Shown here piece by piece: positions 9,527 through 18,802 of a DNA stretch of 64,000 nucleotides. The stretch is from assembly GCA_937920275.1 (NCBI GenBank), contig CALGVD010000122.1:1-64000 (forward strand), in the 5' to 3' direction. The position numbers and the translations under genes were made by a program. Numbering within the stretch: position 1 is the first letter of the stretch; the number at the start of each line of letters is the position of its first letter. Under the pieces are notes generated by a model that saw nothing but the letters and a program-made list of their open reading frames with translations, was not told the DNA's origin and did no database searches. This stretch comes from an uncultured Pseudomonadota bacterium. Its GTDB lineage: Bacteria; Pseudomonadota; Gammaproteobacteria; Steroidobacterales; Steroidobacteraceae.

Positions 9527-10630
9527 TCACCTCGACGCGCTGGGCGTCGAAGCTGCGTCCGTCACGGCCTGCGGAGCAGGCGCAGGCGTCGCCACCCTGG
9601 GGGTGGTCATCGGCACAGCGCGCCGCACCTGCGCAGCGATGAAGCGTGCGGTGCGCAGCGGCACTTCACCGACCACGGTGAGCGGACGCCCCTCGACCCT
9701 CGTGACATAGGTCGTGGAAGCCCCCGCAAGCCCGGTGCCGACCCCAGGCACCCGCGCGGTCGGCGGCGCCGGCGAACCGATGAACACGGATACCGACGCA
9801 AATCCGTCCGAGAACACCAGATGCTCGACCTCGCCCTCTGCGCCTGGCAGGTTCTGCCGGCTGCTCTGCGTAAGCCGGAACCCGGGCGGCAACTGACCCG
9901 CGACCCAAACGGGGGCCGGCGCACGGGCCGCTGCGACGACCGGCACCGGCGCACTGCGATACCAACGCAGATTGGCTGCCGACACCGACGGTTGGAAGGC
10001 GCTGTCCGGGATGTCGACGAACAGGCTCAGTTCGTTGAACGAGGTCTCCTCGATCACCTGACCGCTCGCATCGCGCAGCTCGGTCTTGATCGGCATCGAT
10101 GTCCGATCGTCGATCCAGACACGATAGCCGTAACGGAAACCATCGCGGGGCACGAGCGACACGAGGTGGGCGATACGACCCTGCTGGCGCACGCGCTTGA
10201 CCGCCTGCAATTCATAGGTCTGACTGGAGCGCGCATCGAGCTTCGGCAAGGTGTTCAGCATGCCGCCGACGCGGGGCCGTCGCTCGACCAACACGATGCC
10301 TTGGTCCGGCAAGAAACAGAAGAGCTCTCGACCGCGACGGATGAATTCGCGGCGCGATCCGTCGAGCGGCACGATCCGTTCAGCGACCTCGCCGTTCCGG
10401 ACACGATGGATGATGCGCAGCGTCTCGGAACGCCCGTTGCGGTCGTGGCGCAAAGTGCCGATGTAGTTGCGCTGCGCGAGCGCCTCGTTCATGCGGTGCA
10501 GCAAAGCGTGGGCATCGGCGTTCGCGGCGACGGACGGTCGATCGCGCGCCGGGTCGGCGTTTGCCACGGCGACGAGACCCACGCAAGCGACCCACGCCAA
10601 GAAGTGCAGACGACCCAGCACGGCGTTCAT
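9527..10630 (-). CDS. rseB: Sigma-E regulator RseB/MucB
   Basis: Periplasmic sensor that binds RseA/MucA and protects it from proteolysis until lipoproteins or LPS displace it. The 367-residue protein starts with a signal peptide (cleavage likely after ANA near residue 25), followed by the LolA-like lipid-binding N-terminal domain (NYIGTLRHDRNGRSETLRII). A MucB C-terminal domain follows (GFRLTQSSRQNLPG, HLVFSDGFASVSVFI). The last 40 residues are a Pro/Ala/Thr-rich tail. The ATG at 10630 overlaps the rseA stop. Confidence 0.93.
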   Translation of the reverse strand: MNAVLGRLHFLAWVACVGLVAVANADPARDRPSVAANADAHALLHRMNEALAQRNYIGTLRHDRNGRSETLRIIHRVRNGEVAERIVPLDGSRREFIRRGRELFCFLPDQGIVLVERRPRVGGMLNTLPKLDARSSQTYELQAVKRVRQQGRIAHLVSLVPRDGFRYGYRVWIDDRTSMPIKTELRDASGQVIEETSFNELSLFVDIPDSAFQPSVSAANLRWYRSAPVPVVAAARAPAPVWVAGQLPPGFRLTQSSRQNLPGAEGEVEHLVFSDGFASVSVFIGSPAPPTARVPGVGTGLAGASTTYVTRVEGRPLTVVGEVPLRTARFIAAQVRRAVPMTTPRVATPAPAPQAVTDAASTPSASR

Positions 10631-11367
10631 CGTACCGTGCCCGCCTCTGGCGATGGCGGCGGGAACTCGCCCGGCGCTGGGGCATCGATCTCTTCGTACC
10701 GCGCCTCGGGATCGGCCACGAGGGACGACAGTGCGTTACGACGCAGCAAGGGGGCGGCGACCTCACTGTGGGCCAAGACGAAGTTCGCCATCGCGGCGCC
10801 TCCCATCAGGACCGCCGGAGCGTTGGAGGGCGGTGGCACCGTGTAACTGTCCGGCGCGGAGGCGGCACCCTCTGCCGAGAGCGGCTCCGGCGCAGGGAGC
10901 ACCGTCACTGCAGTCGCGATCCGCACCGGGGCGGGGACGACCGCCGCGACCGACGCAGCTCCGGGCGCATCGAAACGCAGCCACAAGATCGCCGCTGCGG
11001 CGACGCTGGCTGCGACCCCGACACCGCTCAGTGGCACGGCCCAGCGTGGCAGGCGCGGGCCTCGTGTGACCGGCGCGGCGATCGCTGAATCGGCGTCGTC
11101 GGTCGGGGAGACGGGCCCGGAATCCGCGTTGTCCGACCGGGCGATCGCAGCCGCGACACGCTCGGCGAAACCGTCGCGTCCACCGCCGCGGGCCTGCCCT
11201 GCCAGCGGTTCGCCGCGGATCGCCGCACCGATGAGGGCGTACCCCGCCCACTGGCGCCTCAAGCCCTCATCGCGGGCCAGACGACGCGCCAAAAGTTCGC
11301 ACTCGGCGGCCGAAAGCTCGCCGTCATACATCGCCGACAGCTGGCTGTCGCGTTCCTGCCCGCTCAT
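10627..11367 (-). CDS. rseA: Anti-sigma-E factor RseA/MucA
   Basis: Single-pass inner-membrane anti-sigma factor that sequesters RpoE and is destroyed by DegS and RseP during envelope stress. The 246-residue protein has the N-terminal RseA domain (LSAMYDGELSAAECELLARR; LRRQWAGYALIGAAIRG), one transmembrane segment at about residues 110-130 (WAVPLSGVGVAASVAAAAIL) and an Ala/Pro-rich periplasmic part. The cleaving protease rseP lies about 35 kb away in the same window. ATGA overlaps connect it to rpoE and rseB. Confidence 0.92.
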   Translation of the reverse strand: MSGQERDSQLSAMYDGELSAAECELLARRLARDEGLRRQWAGYALIGAAIRGEPLAGQARGGGRDGFAERVAAAIARSDNADSGPVSPTDDADSAIAAPVTRGPRLPRWAVPLSGVGVAASVAAAAILWLRFDAPGAASVAAVVPAPVRIATAVTVLPAPEPLSAEGAASAPDSYTVPPPSNAPAVLMGGAAMANFVLAHSEVAAPLLRRNALSSLVADPEARYEEIDAPAPGEFPPPSPEAGTVR

Positions 11368-11972
11368 CCGACCACCTCACCACGGCCCAACCCACCATCG
11401 AAGATCTTTCGCAGCTGCTCGTCCACGGCCTCGCGCGCGCGGAAGATGCGCGAGCGGACGGTGCCGACGGGACAATCCATGGTCTTGGCGATCTCCTCGT
11501 AGGAGAGCCCTTCGAGTTCGCGCAGCATGATCGCGGTGCGCAGATCCTCGGGCAACCGATCGATGGCCGCGCTCACCGTGGCGCGGATCTCCTCCGTCAA
11601 GGCGAGCGCCTCAGGAGTGGCGGTATCGATCATGCGTTCCTCCAAGCTTGGACGGTCTTCATCGCCGCTCCCGTTGGAGTCGAGTTGGACGGGGTTGCGC
11701 GCCCGCGCGGCAAGCGAATTCTTGGCGGTGTTGATCGCGATGCGGTAGAGCCAGGTGTAGAAGGCGCTGTCGCCGCGGAACCTTGGCAGTGCGCGGTAGG
11801 CCTTGATGAACGCATCTTGGGCAATGTCCTCAGCCTCGGTCGGATTCCTGACATAGCGCATCACCAGTTTGACGACCTTGTGCTGGTAGCGGCGCACCAG
11901 GGCATCGAAGGCCCCGGACTCGCCACGCTGGGCTCGCTGCACCAGACTGAGATCGCTTTCCTCCGCGCTCAT
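11364..11972 (-). CDS. rpoE: RNA polymerase sigma factor RpoE (AlgU/sigma-E)
   Basis: ECF sigma factor for envelope stress. From the ATG at 11972 the protein is 202 residues and begins like AlgU/RpoE (LSLVQRAQRGESGAFDALVR). Region 2 is VMRYVRNPTEAEDIAQDAF and AFYTWLYRIAINTAKN; region 4 is LRELEGLSYEEIAKTMDCPV followed by GTVRSRIFRARE. The frame is open to an ATG at 12065, but that extension covers a sigma-E-like promoter and is not family-like, so the shorter start is chosen. The stop overlaps the rseA start. Confidence 0.95.
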   Translation of the reverse strand: MSAEESDLSLVQRAQRGESGAFDALVRRYQHKVVKLVMRYVRNPTEAEDIAQDAFIKAYRALPRFRGDSAFYTWLYRIAINTAKNSLAARARNPVQLDSNGSGDEDRPSLEERMIDTATPEALALTEEIRATVSAAIDRLPEDLRTAIMLRELEGLSYEEIAKTMDCPVGTVRSRIFRAREAVDEQLRKIFDGGLGRGEVVG

Positions 11973-12025
11973 CGGCGAGAGGCTCCGCGGGGAACCGCAA
12001 CGCCGTCGATGACGCGGTACGAGCG

Positions 12026-12053
12026 GATAGACCGGGGTAAGCACGAAAAGTTC
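12026..12053 (-). promoter_or_regulatory. Candidate sigma-E autoregulatory promoter of rpoE
   Basis: On the minus strand GAACTT (12053-12048) is followed after exactly 16 bases by TCTATC (12031-12026), about 54 bases before the rpoE ATG. The AlgU/RpoE consensus is GAACTT-N16-TCnnA. The -35 is perfect and the -10 partial. Autoregulation of rpoE is usual in this family. Confidence 0.5.
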
Positions 12054-12153
12054 GCGCTCGGACATTCATAGTCGGTCAGGTTGCTCGGGTGCCGGTCCAC
12101 GCGTCGCAGTGTACCCGCTGGGAGGACGGTCTGCCGACGGCGGACCCGGCCGC

Positions 12154-12318
12154 TCAAAGGCCCGGCCGCCCTGGCCATCCGTGCCCGGCGGCCCGGCAAC
12201 GGCGCCCGAAATCAGCGGCCAGGCGCGGGTCGAGCCCGCGCCGCGAGAGCCATCGGGCCTCGCCTCCCCAGGCTCCCGTGCGGCGGTAGAGCCACCACCC
12301 GAGCCCCGGGAACTCCAC
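12154..12318 (-). other. Possible small ORF or gene remnant downstream of sdhE
   Basis: This frame continues just after sdhE and ends at 12154. From a GTG at 12318 it would encode 54 residues. It reads naturally (EFPGLGWWLYRRTG, RWLSRRGLDPRLAADFGRR), is rich in Trp and Arg, and about four fifths of its codons end in G or C. E. coli has ygfX directly after sdhE, but this product lacks the two membrane helices of YgfX and is much too short. It could be a decayed ygfX, an unrelated small protein, or chance. No clear ribosome-binding site is visible. Confidence 0.3.
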
Positions 12319-12361
12319 GATCCGCTCCCACGCCTGTGACAGCTCCGGGGGCGGCTGGACA

Positions 12362-12643
12362 TCAGGTCCGCCCGGAGACGCTGTCGAGGAACGGCAACTC
12401 GCGGATGATCGCCGCCAACGCAGCCAATTCGGTATCGATGGGGATTTCATCACGCAAGAGATAGCCGGCGAGTTCGGGGTCTGGCAACTCCAACAAGCGG
12501 GTGAATCGGGCCAATTCACCGGCGTCTGCCGACCGCCCCGGACCCTCGAGCCAGCGCACCAGCAGGACATCGAGCTCTTTCATGCCCCGCCGACAGCGCC
12601 AACGCAGCCGGCCGGTGTCCGGAGATCCGAGCTCCGCGCTCAA
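12362..12643 (-). CDS. sdhE: Succinate dehydrogenase flavin assembly factor SdhE
   Basis: SdhE (YgfY/CptB, DUF339) promotes covalent flavinylation of SdhA. The protein is 93 residues and carries the family signature [17 protein letters not shown], containing the RGxxE motif. It then has [20 protein letters not shown]. An internal ATG would delete half of the signature, so the TTG at 12643, which overlaps the sdhB stop as TTGA, is the likely start. It is the last clear gene of the sdh operon. Confidence 0.93.
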   Translation of the reverse strand: MSAELGSPDTGRLRWRCRRGMKELDVLLVRWLEGPGRSADAGELARFTRLLELPDPELAGYLLRDEIPIDTELAALAAIIRELPFLDSVSGRT

Positions 12644-13428
12644 AGATGCTCGCGCTCGACCATCATCTTCTTGACCTCGGCGATCGCCTTCGCAGGGTTG
12701 AGGTCCTTCGGGCAGGCCTCGGTGCAGTTCATGATGGTGTGGCAGCGATAGAGCCGGAACGGATCCTGGAGGGCATCGAGACGCTCGCCGGTGGCGTCAT
12801 CGCGGCTGTCGACGATCCAGCGATAGGCGGCGAGCAGCGCCGCAGGGCCGAGATAGCGATCACCGTTCCACCAATAACTCGGGCAGGACGTCGAACAACA
12901 AGCGCAGAGGATGCAGGCCGACGGACCGTCGATCTTCTCCTGGTCCTCGGGGGACTGCAGCCGCTCGCGGTCGGGCTGCGCCGGCGTGCGCGACTGCAGC
13001 CACGGCTTCACCGAGGCGTACTGGGCATAGAACTGCGTGAGGTCGGTGACCAGATCCTTCACCACCGGCATGTGCGGCAGCGGGTAGATCTTCACATCCG
13101 CCTTCACATCGACGCAGCTCATGGTGCAGGCGAGGGTGTTGGCGCCGTCGATGTTCATGGCGCAGCTGCCGCAGATGCCCTCACGGCAGGAGCGACGGAA
13201 GGAGAGCGAGGGGTCCACCTCGTTCTTGATCTTGATGAGGGCGTCGAGGACCATCGGCCCGCAATCGTCCATGTCGACCTTGTAGGTGTCGACGCGCGGG
13301 TTGGCGCCACCGTCAGGGTCGTATCGATAGATCTTGAAGGCGCGGACATTGGTCGCGCCGGCGGGCGCCTCATGTACCTTGCCTTCGCGGTTGATACGGG
13401 AATTCGGGGGCAGGCGGAATTCGGCCAT
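12640..13428 (-). CDS. sdhB: Succinate dehydrogenase iron-sulfur subunit SdhB
   Basis: Subunit carrying electrons from FAD to quinone in complex II. The 262-residue protein shows the [2Fe-2S] ligands in [15 protein letters not shown] and TLAC. The [4Fe-4S] and [3Fe-4S] ligands lie in [16 protein letters not shown] and [17 protein letters not shown]. The ATG at 13428 is 11 bases after the sdhA stop; the frame is open further upstream, but only as a shadow of sdhA. It overlaps sdhE by TTGA. Confidence 0.98.
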   Translation of the reverse strand: MAEFRLPPNSRINREGKVHEAPAGATNVRAFKIYRYDPDGGANPRVDTYKVDMDDCGPMVLDALIKIKNEVDPSLSFRRSCREGICGSCAMNIDGANTLACTMSCVDVKADVKIYPLPHMPVVKDLVTDLTQFYAQYASVKPWLQSRTPAQPDRERLQSPEDQEKIDGPSACILCACCSTSCPSYWWNGDRYLGPAALLAAYRWIVDSRDDATGERLDALQDPFRLYRCHTIMNCTEACPKDLNPAKAIAEVKKMMVEREHL

Positions 13429-13439
13429 GGCGTCTGTCC

Positions 13440-15224
13440 TCAGTAAGTCCGGGCCTTGGGCGGGATGGCCTCGACATCCGCGGTCAAGGTGCCTTGGTGC
13501 ACCGGCCGGTAGTCGATGCGCACCTGACCTTTCTCGTCGACCCAACAGAGCGAATGCTTCATCCAGGCCGCATCGTCCCGGTCCTGGAAATCCTCGCGTG
13601 CGTGTGCACCGCGGCTCTCTTTGCGGTTCTCTGCGGAGCGCACGGTGGCGACCGCTTGCCCGAGCAGGTTGTCGAGTTCTAGGGTCTCGACGAGGTCGGT
13701 GTTCCAGATGAGCCCGCGGTCGCTGGTCCGCACATCCGCGAACGAATCGACGGTGCGCTGCAGCTTCTCGCAACCTTGCCGCAACGACTCGCCGGTGCGG
13801 AACACCGCGGCGTCGGATTGCATGATCTTCTGCATCTCGAGCCGGATCTGCGCCGTGGAGCGTTCGCCATCGGCGTGACGGACCCGATCGAGCCGTGACA
13901 ACGCGAGATCGCCGGCGTCCTTCGGCAGCGGCTTGTGCGGCTGGCCGGGACGGACGGTGGTCGACGCATGGCGCGCCGCCTCGCGCCCGAACACCACGAG
14001 ATCGAGCAAAGAATTCGAGCCCAAGCGGTTGGCGCCGTGCACCGACACGCAGGCCGCCTCGCCGACCGCCATCAGGCCCGGCACGACGGACTCAGGGTCG
14101 CTGCCCTTAAGCGTGACGACCTCACCGTGGTAATTGCAGGGGATGCCGCCCATGTTGTAGTGCACGGTCGGCAGCACGGGGATCGGCGCCTTGTTGACAT
14201 CGACGCCTGCGAAGACGCGCGCGGTCTCGGCGATGCCGGGCAGCCGCTGCTTGATGACATCGGGGCCGAGGTGCTCGAGATGCAGGTGGATGTGGTCCGC
14301 GTCCTTGCCGACGCCGCGGCCCTCACGGATCTCGATGGTCATCGAGCGCGACACCACATCGCGCGAGGCGAGGTCCTTGGCGTTCGGCGCGTAGCGCTCC
14401 ATGAAACGCTCGCCGCGCGAGTTGGAGAGGTAGCCGCCCTCGCCCCGCGAACCCTCGGTGATGAGGCAGCCGGCCCCGTAGATGCCGGTCGGGTGGAACT
14501 GGACGAACTCCATGTCCTGCAGCGGCAGGCCGGCACGCAGCGCCATGCCGCCACCGTCACCGGTGCAGGTGTGCGCGGAGGTGCAGGAGAAGTACGCGCG
14601 ACCGTAGCCGCCCGTCGCGAGGATCACGAGGTGGGCGCGGAAGCGGTGCAGCGTGCCCTCGGCGAGGTTGAGCGCCACCACACCGCGGCACTCGCCACCT
14701 TCCATGATGAGGTCGATGGCGAAGTATTCGATGAAGAACTCGGCTTCGTTCTTCAGCGACTGCTGGTAGAGCGTGTGCAGCATCGCGTGCCCGGTGCGAT
14801 CGGCAGCGGCGCAGGTGCGCTGCGCGACGCCCTTACCGTACTGGGTGGTCATGCCGCCGAAGGGCCGTTGGTAGATGCGACCGTCGGGCGTGCGCGAGAA
14901 CGGCACGCCGTAGTGCTCGAGTTCGATGACGGCCGCCGGGGCTTCCTTGCAGAGGAACTCGATGGCGTCCTGGTCGCCGAGCCAGTCCGCCCCCTTGATG
15001 GTGTCGTAGAAGTGGTAGCGCCAATCGTCCTCGCCCATGTTGCCGAGCGCGGCCGAGATACCGCCCTGCGCCGCGACCGTGTGGCTGCGGGTCGGGAAGA
15101 CTTTCGTGATGCAGGCGGTGGAGAGGCCGGCCTCGGCGAGGCCCAAAGTCGCGCGTAGCCCGGCACCGCCGGCGCCGACCACGATGACGTCGTAGGTGTG
15201 GTCGATGAAATTGTAGGCGGCCAT
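13440..15224 (-). CDS. sdhA: Succinate dehydrogenase flavoprotein subunit SdhA
   Basis: Catalytic subunit oxidising succinate to fumarate. The 594-residue protein begins with the FAD-binding fold [14 protein letters not shown] and the covalent-FAD histidine in [13 protein letters not shown] (His48). Active-site regions include [20 protein letters not shown] and [20 protein letters not shown]. The ATG at 15224 shares one base with the sdhD stop (TGATG). The same frame reads on to 15749 across sdhD and into sdhC without family sequence, so the shorter start is used. Confidence 0.98.
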   Translation of the reverse strand: MAAYNFIDHTYDVIVVGAGGAGLRATLGLAEAGLSTACITKVFPTRSHTVAAQGGISAALGNMGEDDWRYHFYDTIKGADWLGDQDAIEFLCKEAPAAVIELEHYGVPFSRTPDGRIYQRPFGGMTTQYGKGVAQRTCAAADRTGHAMLHTLYQQSLKNEAEFFIEYFAIDLIMEGGECRGVVALNLAEGTLHRFRAHLVILATGGYGRAYFSCTSAHTCTGDGGGMALRAGLPLQDMEFVQFHPTGIYGAGCLITEGSRGEGGYLSNSRGERFMERYAPNAKDLASRDVVSRSMTIEIREGRGVGKDADHIHLHLEHLGPDVIKQRLPGIAETARVFAGVDVNKAPIPVLPTVHYNMGGIPCNYHGEVVTLKGSDPESVVPGLMAVGEAACVSVHGANRLGSNSLLDLVVFGREAARHASTTVRPGQPHKPLPKDAGDLALSRLDRVRHADGERSTAQIRLEMQKIMQSDAAVFRTGESLRQGCEKLQRTVDSFADVRTSDRGLIWNTDLVETLELDNLLGQAVATVRSAENRKESRGAHAREDFQDRDDAAWMKHSLCWVDEKGQVRIDYRPVHQGTLTADVEAIPPKARTY

Positions 15225-15625
15225 CAGAAGGATCCCGTTGTGAAGGCGATGCGCAACACGGCGTACACGCCGGCCACGGCAAGCAAGGCATGAAGGAGGG
15301 TCGATGCCAAAAGCGCAGCGAGCTTCAGTCCTTTGGCGTGGACATAGTCCTCGAGCACCACCTGCACGCCGAGCGCGGAGTGCCAGGCGAGCGCGCCGAT
15401 GAGCAGCACGAGCAGCACAGGGGTCAGACCACTTGCGACCCAAGCACGCACCGACTCGAGACCGAGGCCCGCGGGGACGCTCGCAAGACCGGCGAGTTGG
15501 ACGACGAACCATACCGTGAGCGGCACCAACGCGACCGCCGTGAGGCGTTGTGACCACCAATGCGACACGCCGGATTTCGCCGAGCCGCGGCCGAGCACGC
15601 TTGCGAGGGGACTGCGCAGGCTCAT
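15224..15625 (-). CDS. sdhD: Succinate dehydrogenase membrane anchor SdhD
   Basis: Hydrophobic anchor of complex II, 133 residues with three membrane segments (about 34-53, 70-88 and 105-125). The quinone/heme region contains [12 protein letters not shown] and the second-helix motif [16 protein letters not shown], typical of SdhD. The ATG at 15625 overlaps the sdhC stop (ATGA); upstream sequence in frame belongs to sdhC. Confidence 0.93.
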   Translation of the reverse strand: MSLRSPLASVLGRGSAKSGVSHWWSQRLTAVALVPLTVWFVVQLAGLASVPAGLGLESVRAWVASGLTPVLLVLLIGALAWHSALGVQVVLEDYVHAKGLKLAALLASTLLHALLAVAGVYAVLRIAFTTGSF

Positions 15626-16032
15626 GGCGTACCGCCGATGAGGCCGCCGGCTCTGATGAACAACGCCCAGGCGAGCGCCGCGAACAGCACCAGTGTGCCC
15701 ACGACGACCCAACCGGCGCTGCGGCGGGCTTCAGCCTTCTCGAGACCACGACCGAGATCCCAGTGGAGGTGGCGGAGGCCGTTGCAGAGGTGGTAGCAGA
15801 ACGCGAGCAGCCAGCCGGCGAGCAGAAGTTTCACGAAGACGCTGGACAACACGGCAGTGGTGGCCGCGTAGGCCTCAGCGCCGAGCGCGGCAGCGAGCAG
15901 CCATGCCACGAGCAACAGCAGCCCCGCCGACAGGACGATGCCCGTGATGCGATGGGCGATCGAGGTCGCCATCGTGTACATGAACCGATAGATGCCAAGG
16001 TGCGGCGATAGTGGTCGCGGTCTCGTGCTCAT
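15622..16032 (-). CDS. sdhC: Succinate dehydrogenase cytochrome b556 subunit SdhC
   Basis: Membrane anchor carrying one heme b ligand and part of the ubiquinone site. The 136-residue protein starts with the SdhC signature [12 protein letters not shown] and SIAHRITGI, followed by three membrane segments. The histidine of [13 protein letters not shown] (about residue 80) is the expected heme ligand. It is 18 bases downstream of the SDHAF4-like gene and overlaps sdhD by four bases. Confidence 0.96.
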   Translation of the reverse strand: MSTRPRPLSPHLGIYRFMYTMATSIAHRITGIVLSAGLLLLVAWLLAAALGAEAYAATTAVLSSVFVKLLLAGWLLAFCYHLCNGLRHLHWDLGRGLEKAEARRSAGWVVVGTLVLFAALAWALFIRAGGLIGGTP

Positions 16033-16050
16033 GCGCGTGTCCTGAGTCGG

Positions 16051-16242
16051 TCAAAAATCGATGCAGCGGCCGTTCTTTTCCCAATCGCCGTAACGCGTCG
16101 GTTCGGGGCCCGGCGGGCCGCCGATCTCACGCTGCGGGGCAGCGGGCGTCGGGGGCAGCGGCAACGGCAGCGCCGAGGTTGGCGGCGACTCGGCAGGAGG
16201 CGACGAGGCCTGCGGACGAGGCGCGTGGGAGTTGTTCTGCAT
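16051..16242 (-). CDS. SDHAF4-like succinate dehydrogenase assembly factor (DUF1674)
   Basis: A 63-residue protein whose last 25 residues carry the DUF1674/SDHAF4 (Sdh8) signature: REIGGPPGPEPTRYGDWEKN followed by GRCIDF at the very end. Mitochondrial SDHAF4 binds free flavinylated SdhA and helps join it to SdhB. The first 38 residues are a Pro/Ser/Ala-rich, probably disordered leader. The ATG at 16242 is the most likely start, although no strong ribosome-binding site precedes it. It is the first gene of the sdh operon, 18 bases before sdhC, which supports the role. Confidence 0.85.
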   Translation of the reverse strand: MQNNSHAPRPQASSPPAESPPTSALPLPLPPTPAAPQREIGGPPGPEPTRYGDWEKNGRCIDF

Positions 16243-16305
16243 CAACGAAGAGTCTGCCAGAATCCGCGGTGTCCGACCACCTTCCACGACCGCTTCCGCA
16301 TCACC

Positions 16306-17304
16306 ATGACGATGTCCGTTCCGCCTTCCGCACCGCCTTCCGATCGGCCCGTCGTCATGCTCGATGACCTCGGCGTGCTCGCCGTGCGTGGCGCGGAGGC
16401 GCGCAAGTTCCTCAACGGCCAACTCTCGCAAGATGTGCTCGCCTTGGACCGCACTCTGGTGCGGCTGGCCGGGCTGCACAACCCGCAGGGTCGCAACCTT
16501 GCGGTGATGCGGTTGCTCGCCTGGGATGCCGACACGGTGCTCTGCGTGCTGCCCCGCGCGCTCATCGCCGAGACGCGTGCTCTGCTCGTCCGCTTCCTGC
16601 TGCGCTCCAAGGCCGAGCTTCAAGACGTATCGGAGGCCTGGTGCATCGAGGGCTTATGGGCCGAGACCCCGCTCGCCGGCCCTCCGCTCAGCTCTGTGGT
16701 CGGCGCGACAGCGCATCAGGACGGCGCGGTCACCTGGCGTCACACGCCTGACGGGCGCTGCCTTCGGCTCACTCCGCGACCTGCGCTCGCCCCCGCCGGA
16801 TCGCCCACCCCTCCGGCAGACCCTACCCCGGCGCAACCTGCCGCTGCTGCCGCCCGAACGGCATGGCGGCTGGCCGATGTCGCCGCAGGATTGCCCGAGG
16901 TGCTGCCGACGACCCGGGCCTCGTTCGTCGCCCAGATGCTGAACCTCGACCTCTTGGATGGGGTCTCCTTCACCAAGGGCTGCTACACGGGGCAGGAAGT
17001 GATCGCCCGCGCCCACTACCGGGGTCGGGTGAAGCGGCGCCTACAGCGCTTCGAAGCGCGACCTGCCGACCCGTCTGCAGCACTGCCGACACCCGGTGAG
17101 ACGCTGCGCTTCGTCGATGGCCGCAGCGCACAATGGGTCGAAGGCGCGAAGCGCCCGGATGGTGCTTGGGAATTCCTTGCCGTCGCGCCGTTGCCTGAGC
17201 AGGCGTCCGCCGACGAGGCGACGAACGAGGAACCGTCGCCCACCGACGCCGCGACGGAGCGGCTCGTCGCGACCGCGCTGCCGTTGCCCTACGCCCTGCC
17301 CTGA
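16306..17304 (+). CDS. ygfZ: Folate-binding iron-sulfur maintenance protein YgfZ
   Basis: Tetrahydrofolate-dependent protein of the GcvT-like fold that supports assembly or repair of [4Fe-4S] proteins. The signature FTKGCYTGQEVIARAHYRG (K-G-C-x-T-G-Q-E) is near residue 225, and an N-terminal GAEARKFLNGQLSQDV region matches the family. A Pro/Ala linker at about residues 165-190 and an acidic C-terminal region are extra. The ATG at 16306 is chosen (332 residues); the frame opens at 16225 inside the divergent gene. It is divergent from the sdh operon, as ygfZ is from sdhE in E. coli. Confidence 0.92.
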   Translation: MTMSVPPSAPPSDRPVVMLDDLGVLAVRGAEARKFLNGQLSQDVLALDRTLVRLAGLHNPQGRNLAVMRLLAWDADTVLCVLPRALIAETRALLVRFLLRSKAELQDVSEAWCIEGLWAETPLAGPPLSSVVGATAHQDGAVTWRHTPDGRCLRLTPRPALAPAGSPTPPADPTPAQPAAAAARTAWRLADVAAGLPEVLPTTRASFVAQMLNLDLLDGVSFTKGCYTGQEVIARAHYRGRVKRRLQRFEARPADPSAALPTPGETLRFVDGRSAQWVEGAKRPDGAWEFLAVAPLPEQASADEATNEEPSPTDAATERLVATALPLPYALP

Positions 17305-17328
17305 AAAACCAGGCCGGTCACTCCGGCC
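17304..17328 (-). terminator. Intrinsic terminator of lysS
   Basis: On the minus strand GGCCGG and CCGGCC form a 6-bp stem around an AGTGA loop, then TGG and five T residues. The lysS stop codon lies in the loop. The hairpin sits in the 13-base space between the convergent ygfZ and lysS genes. The T tract faces the lysS direction only. Confidence 0.7.
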
Positions 17329-18802
17329 GCATCTGCGGGAACAGCAGCACGTCGCGGATCGAGGGCGAACCGGTCAACAGCATCGCCAAACGGTCGATCC
17401 CGATCCCGAGACCGGCGGTGGGCGGCATGCCGTACTCGAGCGCACGGATGTAATCGGCGTCGTAGAACATCGCCTCTTCATCACCCGCGTCCTTGCGCTC
17501 GACCTGCGCGCGGAAGCGCGCCGCCTGATCTTCGGCGTCGTTGAGTTCGGAGAAACCGTTGGCGAGTTCGCGACCGCCCACGAAGAACTCGAAGCGGTCG
17601 GTGAGGAAGGGGTCGAGATCGTTGGCACGCGACAACGGCGACACCTCCGCCGGATAGGCGTAGACGAAGGTCGGTTGGACGAGGGTGTGCTCCCCGGTCT
17701 TCTCGAAGATCTCGATCTGCAGCTTGCCAGCGCCGTCGCCGGGCTTCCACGGGATGCCGCGCGCCTCGCAGGCCGCACGCAGGTAGGGCACATCACGCAG
17801 CCGAGCCCGCTCGAGCCCCGGATTACAGCGCAGGATCAGATCCTCGACGGTGACGCGCTCGAACGCGTCGCGCAGGTCGTGGTGCTGGCCCTGCGAGTCG
17901 AACTGCAATGTGCCAAGCACGGCCTCGGCTGCGCCACGCAGCATCTGCTCGACGAGATCCATCAGGTCGCGGTAGTCCGCATACGCCTGGTAGAGCTCGA
18001 GCATCGTGAACTCGGGGTTGTGGCGCGTCGAGAGCCCTTCGTTGCGGAAGTTCCGGTTGATCTCATACACACGCTCGAGACCGCCGACCACCAGTCGTTT
18101 CAGGTAGAGCTCCGGCGCGATGCGCAGGTACATGTCGATGCCGAGCGCGTTGTGATGCGTGACGAACGGCCGGGCCACCGCACCGCCCGGGATCGGCTGC
18201 ATCATCGGCGTCTCGACCTCGAGGAAGCCCCGTGCATCGAGCATGTCACGCAAGAAACGCACGAGGGCGGTGCGCTTCTGGAACACCGCACGGCTGTCCT
18301 CGTTCATGATCAGATCGACATAGCGCTGCCGATAGCGCGCCTCGGTATCTGCGAGGCCATGCCACTTGTCGGGCAAGGGCTGCAACGACTTCACCAACAG
18401 ACGCAGTCCCTCCACGCGCACCGAGAGCTCGCCGGTCTTGGTGCGGAACAGCACGCCCTCGGCGCCCAAGATGTCGCCGACATCCCAGCCCTTGAAATCA
18501 TCGTAAGGCTGCTCGCCGAGCGCCTCGCGCTGCACGAAGATCTGGATCTGCCCGGAGGAGTCCTGCAGCTTGGCGAAGCTCGCCTTGCCCATGATGCGTC
18601 GCAGCATCATCCGGCCGGCGACCTTCACCCGTACCGCCGACGCCTCGAGGGCTGCATCGGAGAGCGCGCCGTAGCCGAGCAGCAACTCGTTGGCGAGCGC
18701 ATCCCGGCGGAAATCATTGGGGAACGCCGGGCCGCCCGTCGCACGCAGGGCGGCGAGCTTGGCGCGGCGCTCGGCGACCAGCTTGTTGTCGTCTTCGGTC
18801 AC
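17318..18802 (-). CDS. lysS: Lysyl-tRNA synthetase, class II
   Basis: Charges tRNA-Lys. The 494-residue protein has an N-terminal OB-fold anticodon domain ([20 protein letters not shown]) and the class II catalytic core. Motif 2 is [18 protein letters not shown] and motif 3 is [15 protein letters not shown]. The length is normal (E. coli about 505). Its ATG overlaps the prfB stop by four bases, the same prfB-lysS order found in E. coli. Confidence 0.98.
   Translation of the reverse strand: MTEDDNKLVAERRAKLAALRATGGPAFPNDFRRDALANELLLGYGALSDAALEASAVRVKVAGRMMLRRIMGKASFAKLQDSSGQIQIFVQREALGEQPYDDFKGWDVGDILGAEGVLFRTKTGELSVRVEGLRLLVKSLQPLPDKWHGLADTEARYRQRYVDLIMNEDSRAVFQKRTALVRFLRDMLDARGFLEVETPMMQPIPGGAVARPFVTHHNALGIDMYLRIAPELYLKRLVVGGLERVYEINRNFRNEGLSTRHNPEFTMLELYQAYADYRDLMDLVEQMLRGAAEAVLGTLQFDSQGQHHDLRDAFERVTVEDLILRCNPGLERARLRDVPYLRAACEARGIPWKPGDGAGKLQIEIFEKTGEHTLVQPTFVYAYPAEVSPLSRANDLDPFLTDRFEFFVGGRELANGFSELNDAEDQAARFRAQVERKDAGDEEAMFYDADYIRALEYGMPPTAGLGIGIDRLAMLLTGSPSIRDVLLFPQMRPE

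Larger units (their letters stand above)
11973..12361 (-). other. Gap between sdhE and rpoE
   Basis: The longest stretch here without a recognised gene (389 bases). It contains the candidate sigma-E promoter at 12026-12053 and a GC-rich stretch with a duplicated CCCGGCCGC near 12150. One minus-strand frame (12154-12318) has codon-like composition and is listed separately. No terminator with a T tract and no RNA gene were seen. Confidence 0.6.

Noticed and set aside
12140-12175. CCCGGCCGC duplicated around CTCAAAGG as a structured RNA or terminator
   Set aside because: Only short self-complementary GC segments and no T tract; explained by local base composition.
12066-12362. 98-codon minus-strand ORF after sdhE (Ser/Gly/Arg-rich)
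   Set aside because: Although its ATG touches the sdhE stop, the product is low-complexity and less coding-like than the neighbouring frame at 12154-12318.
15225-15749. N-terminal extension of sdhA to 15749
   Set aside because: The extension runs through sdhD into sdhC and is not flavoprotein sequence; the ATG at 15224 with the TGATG junction is the start.
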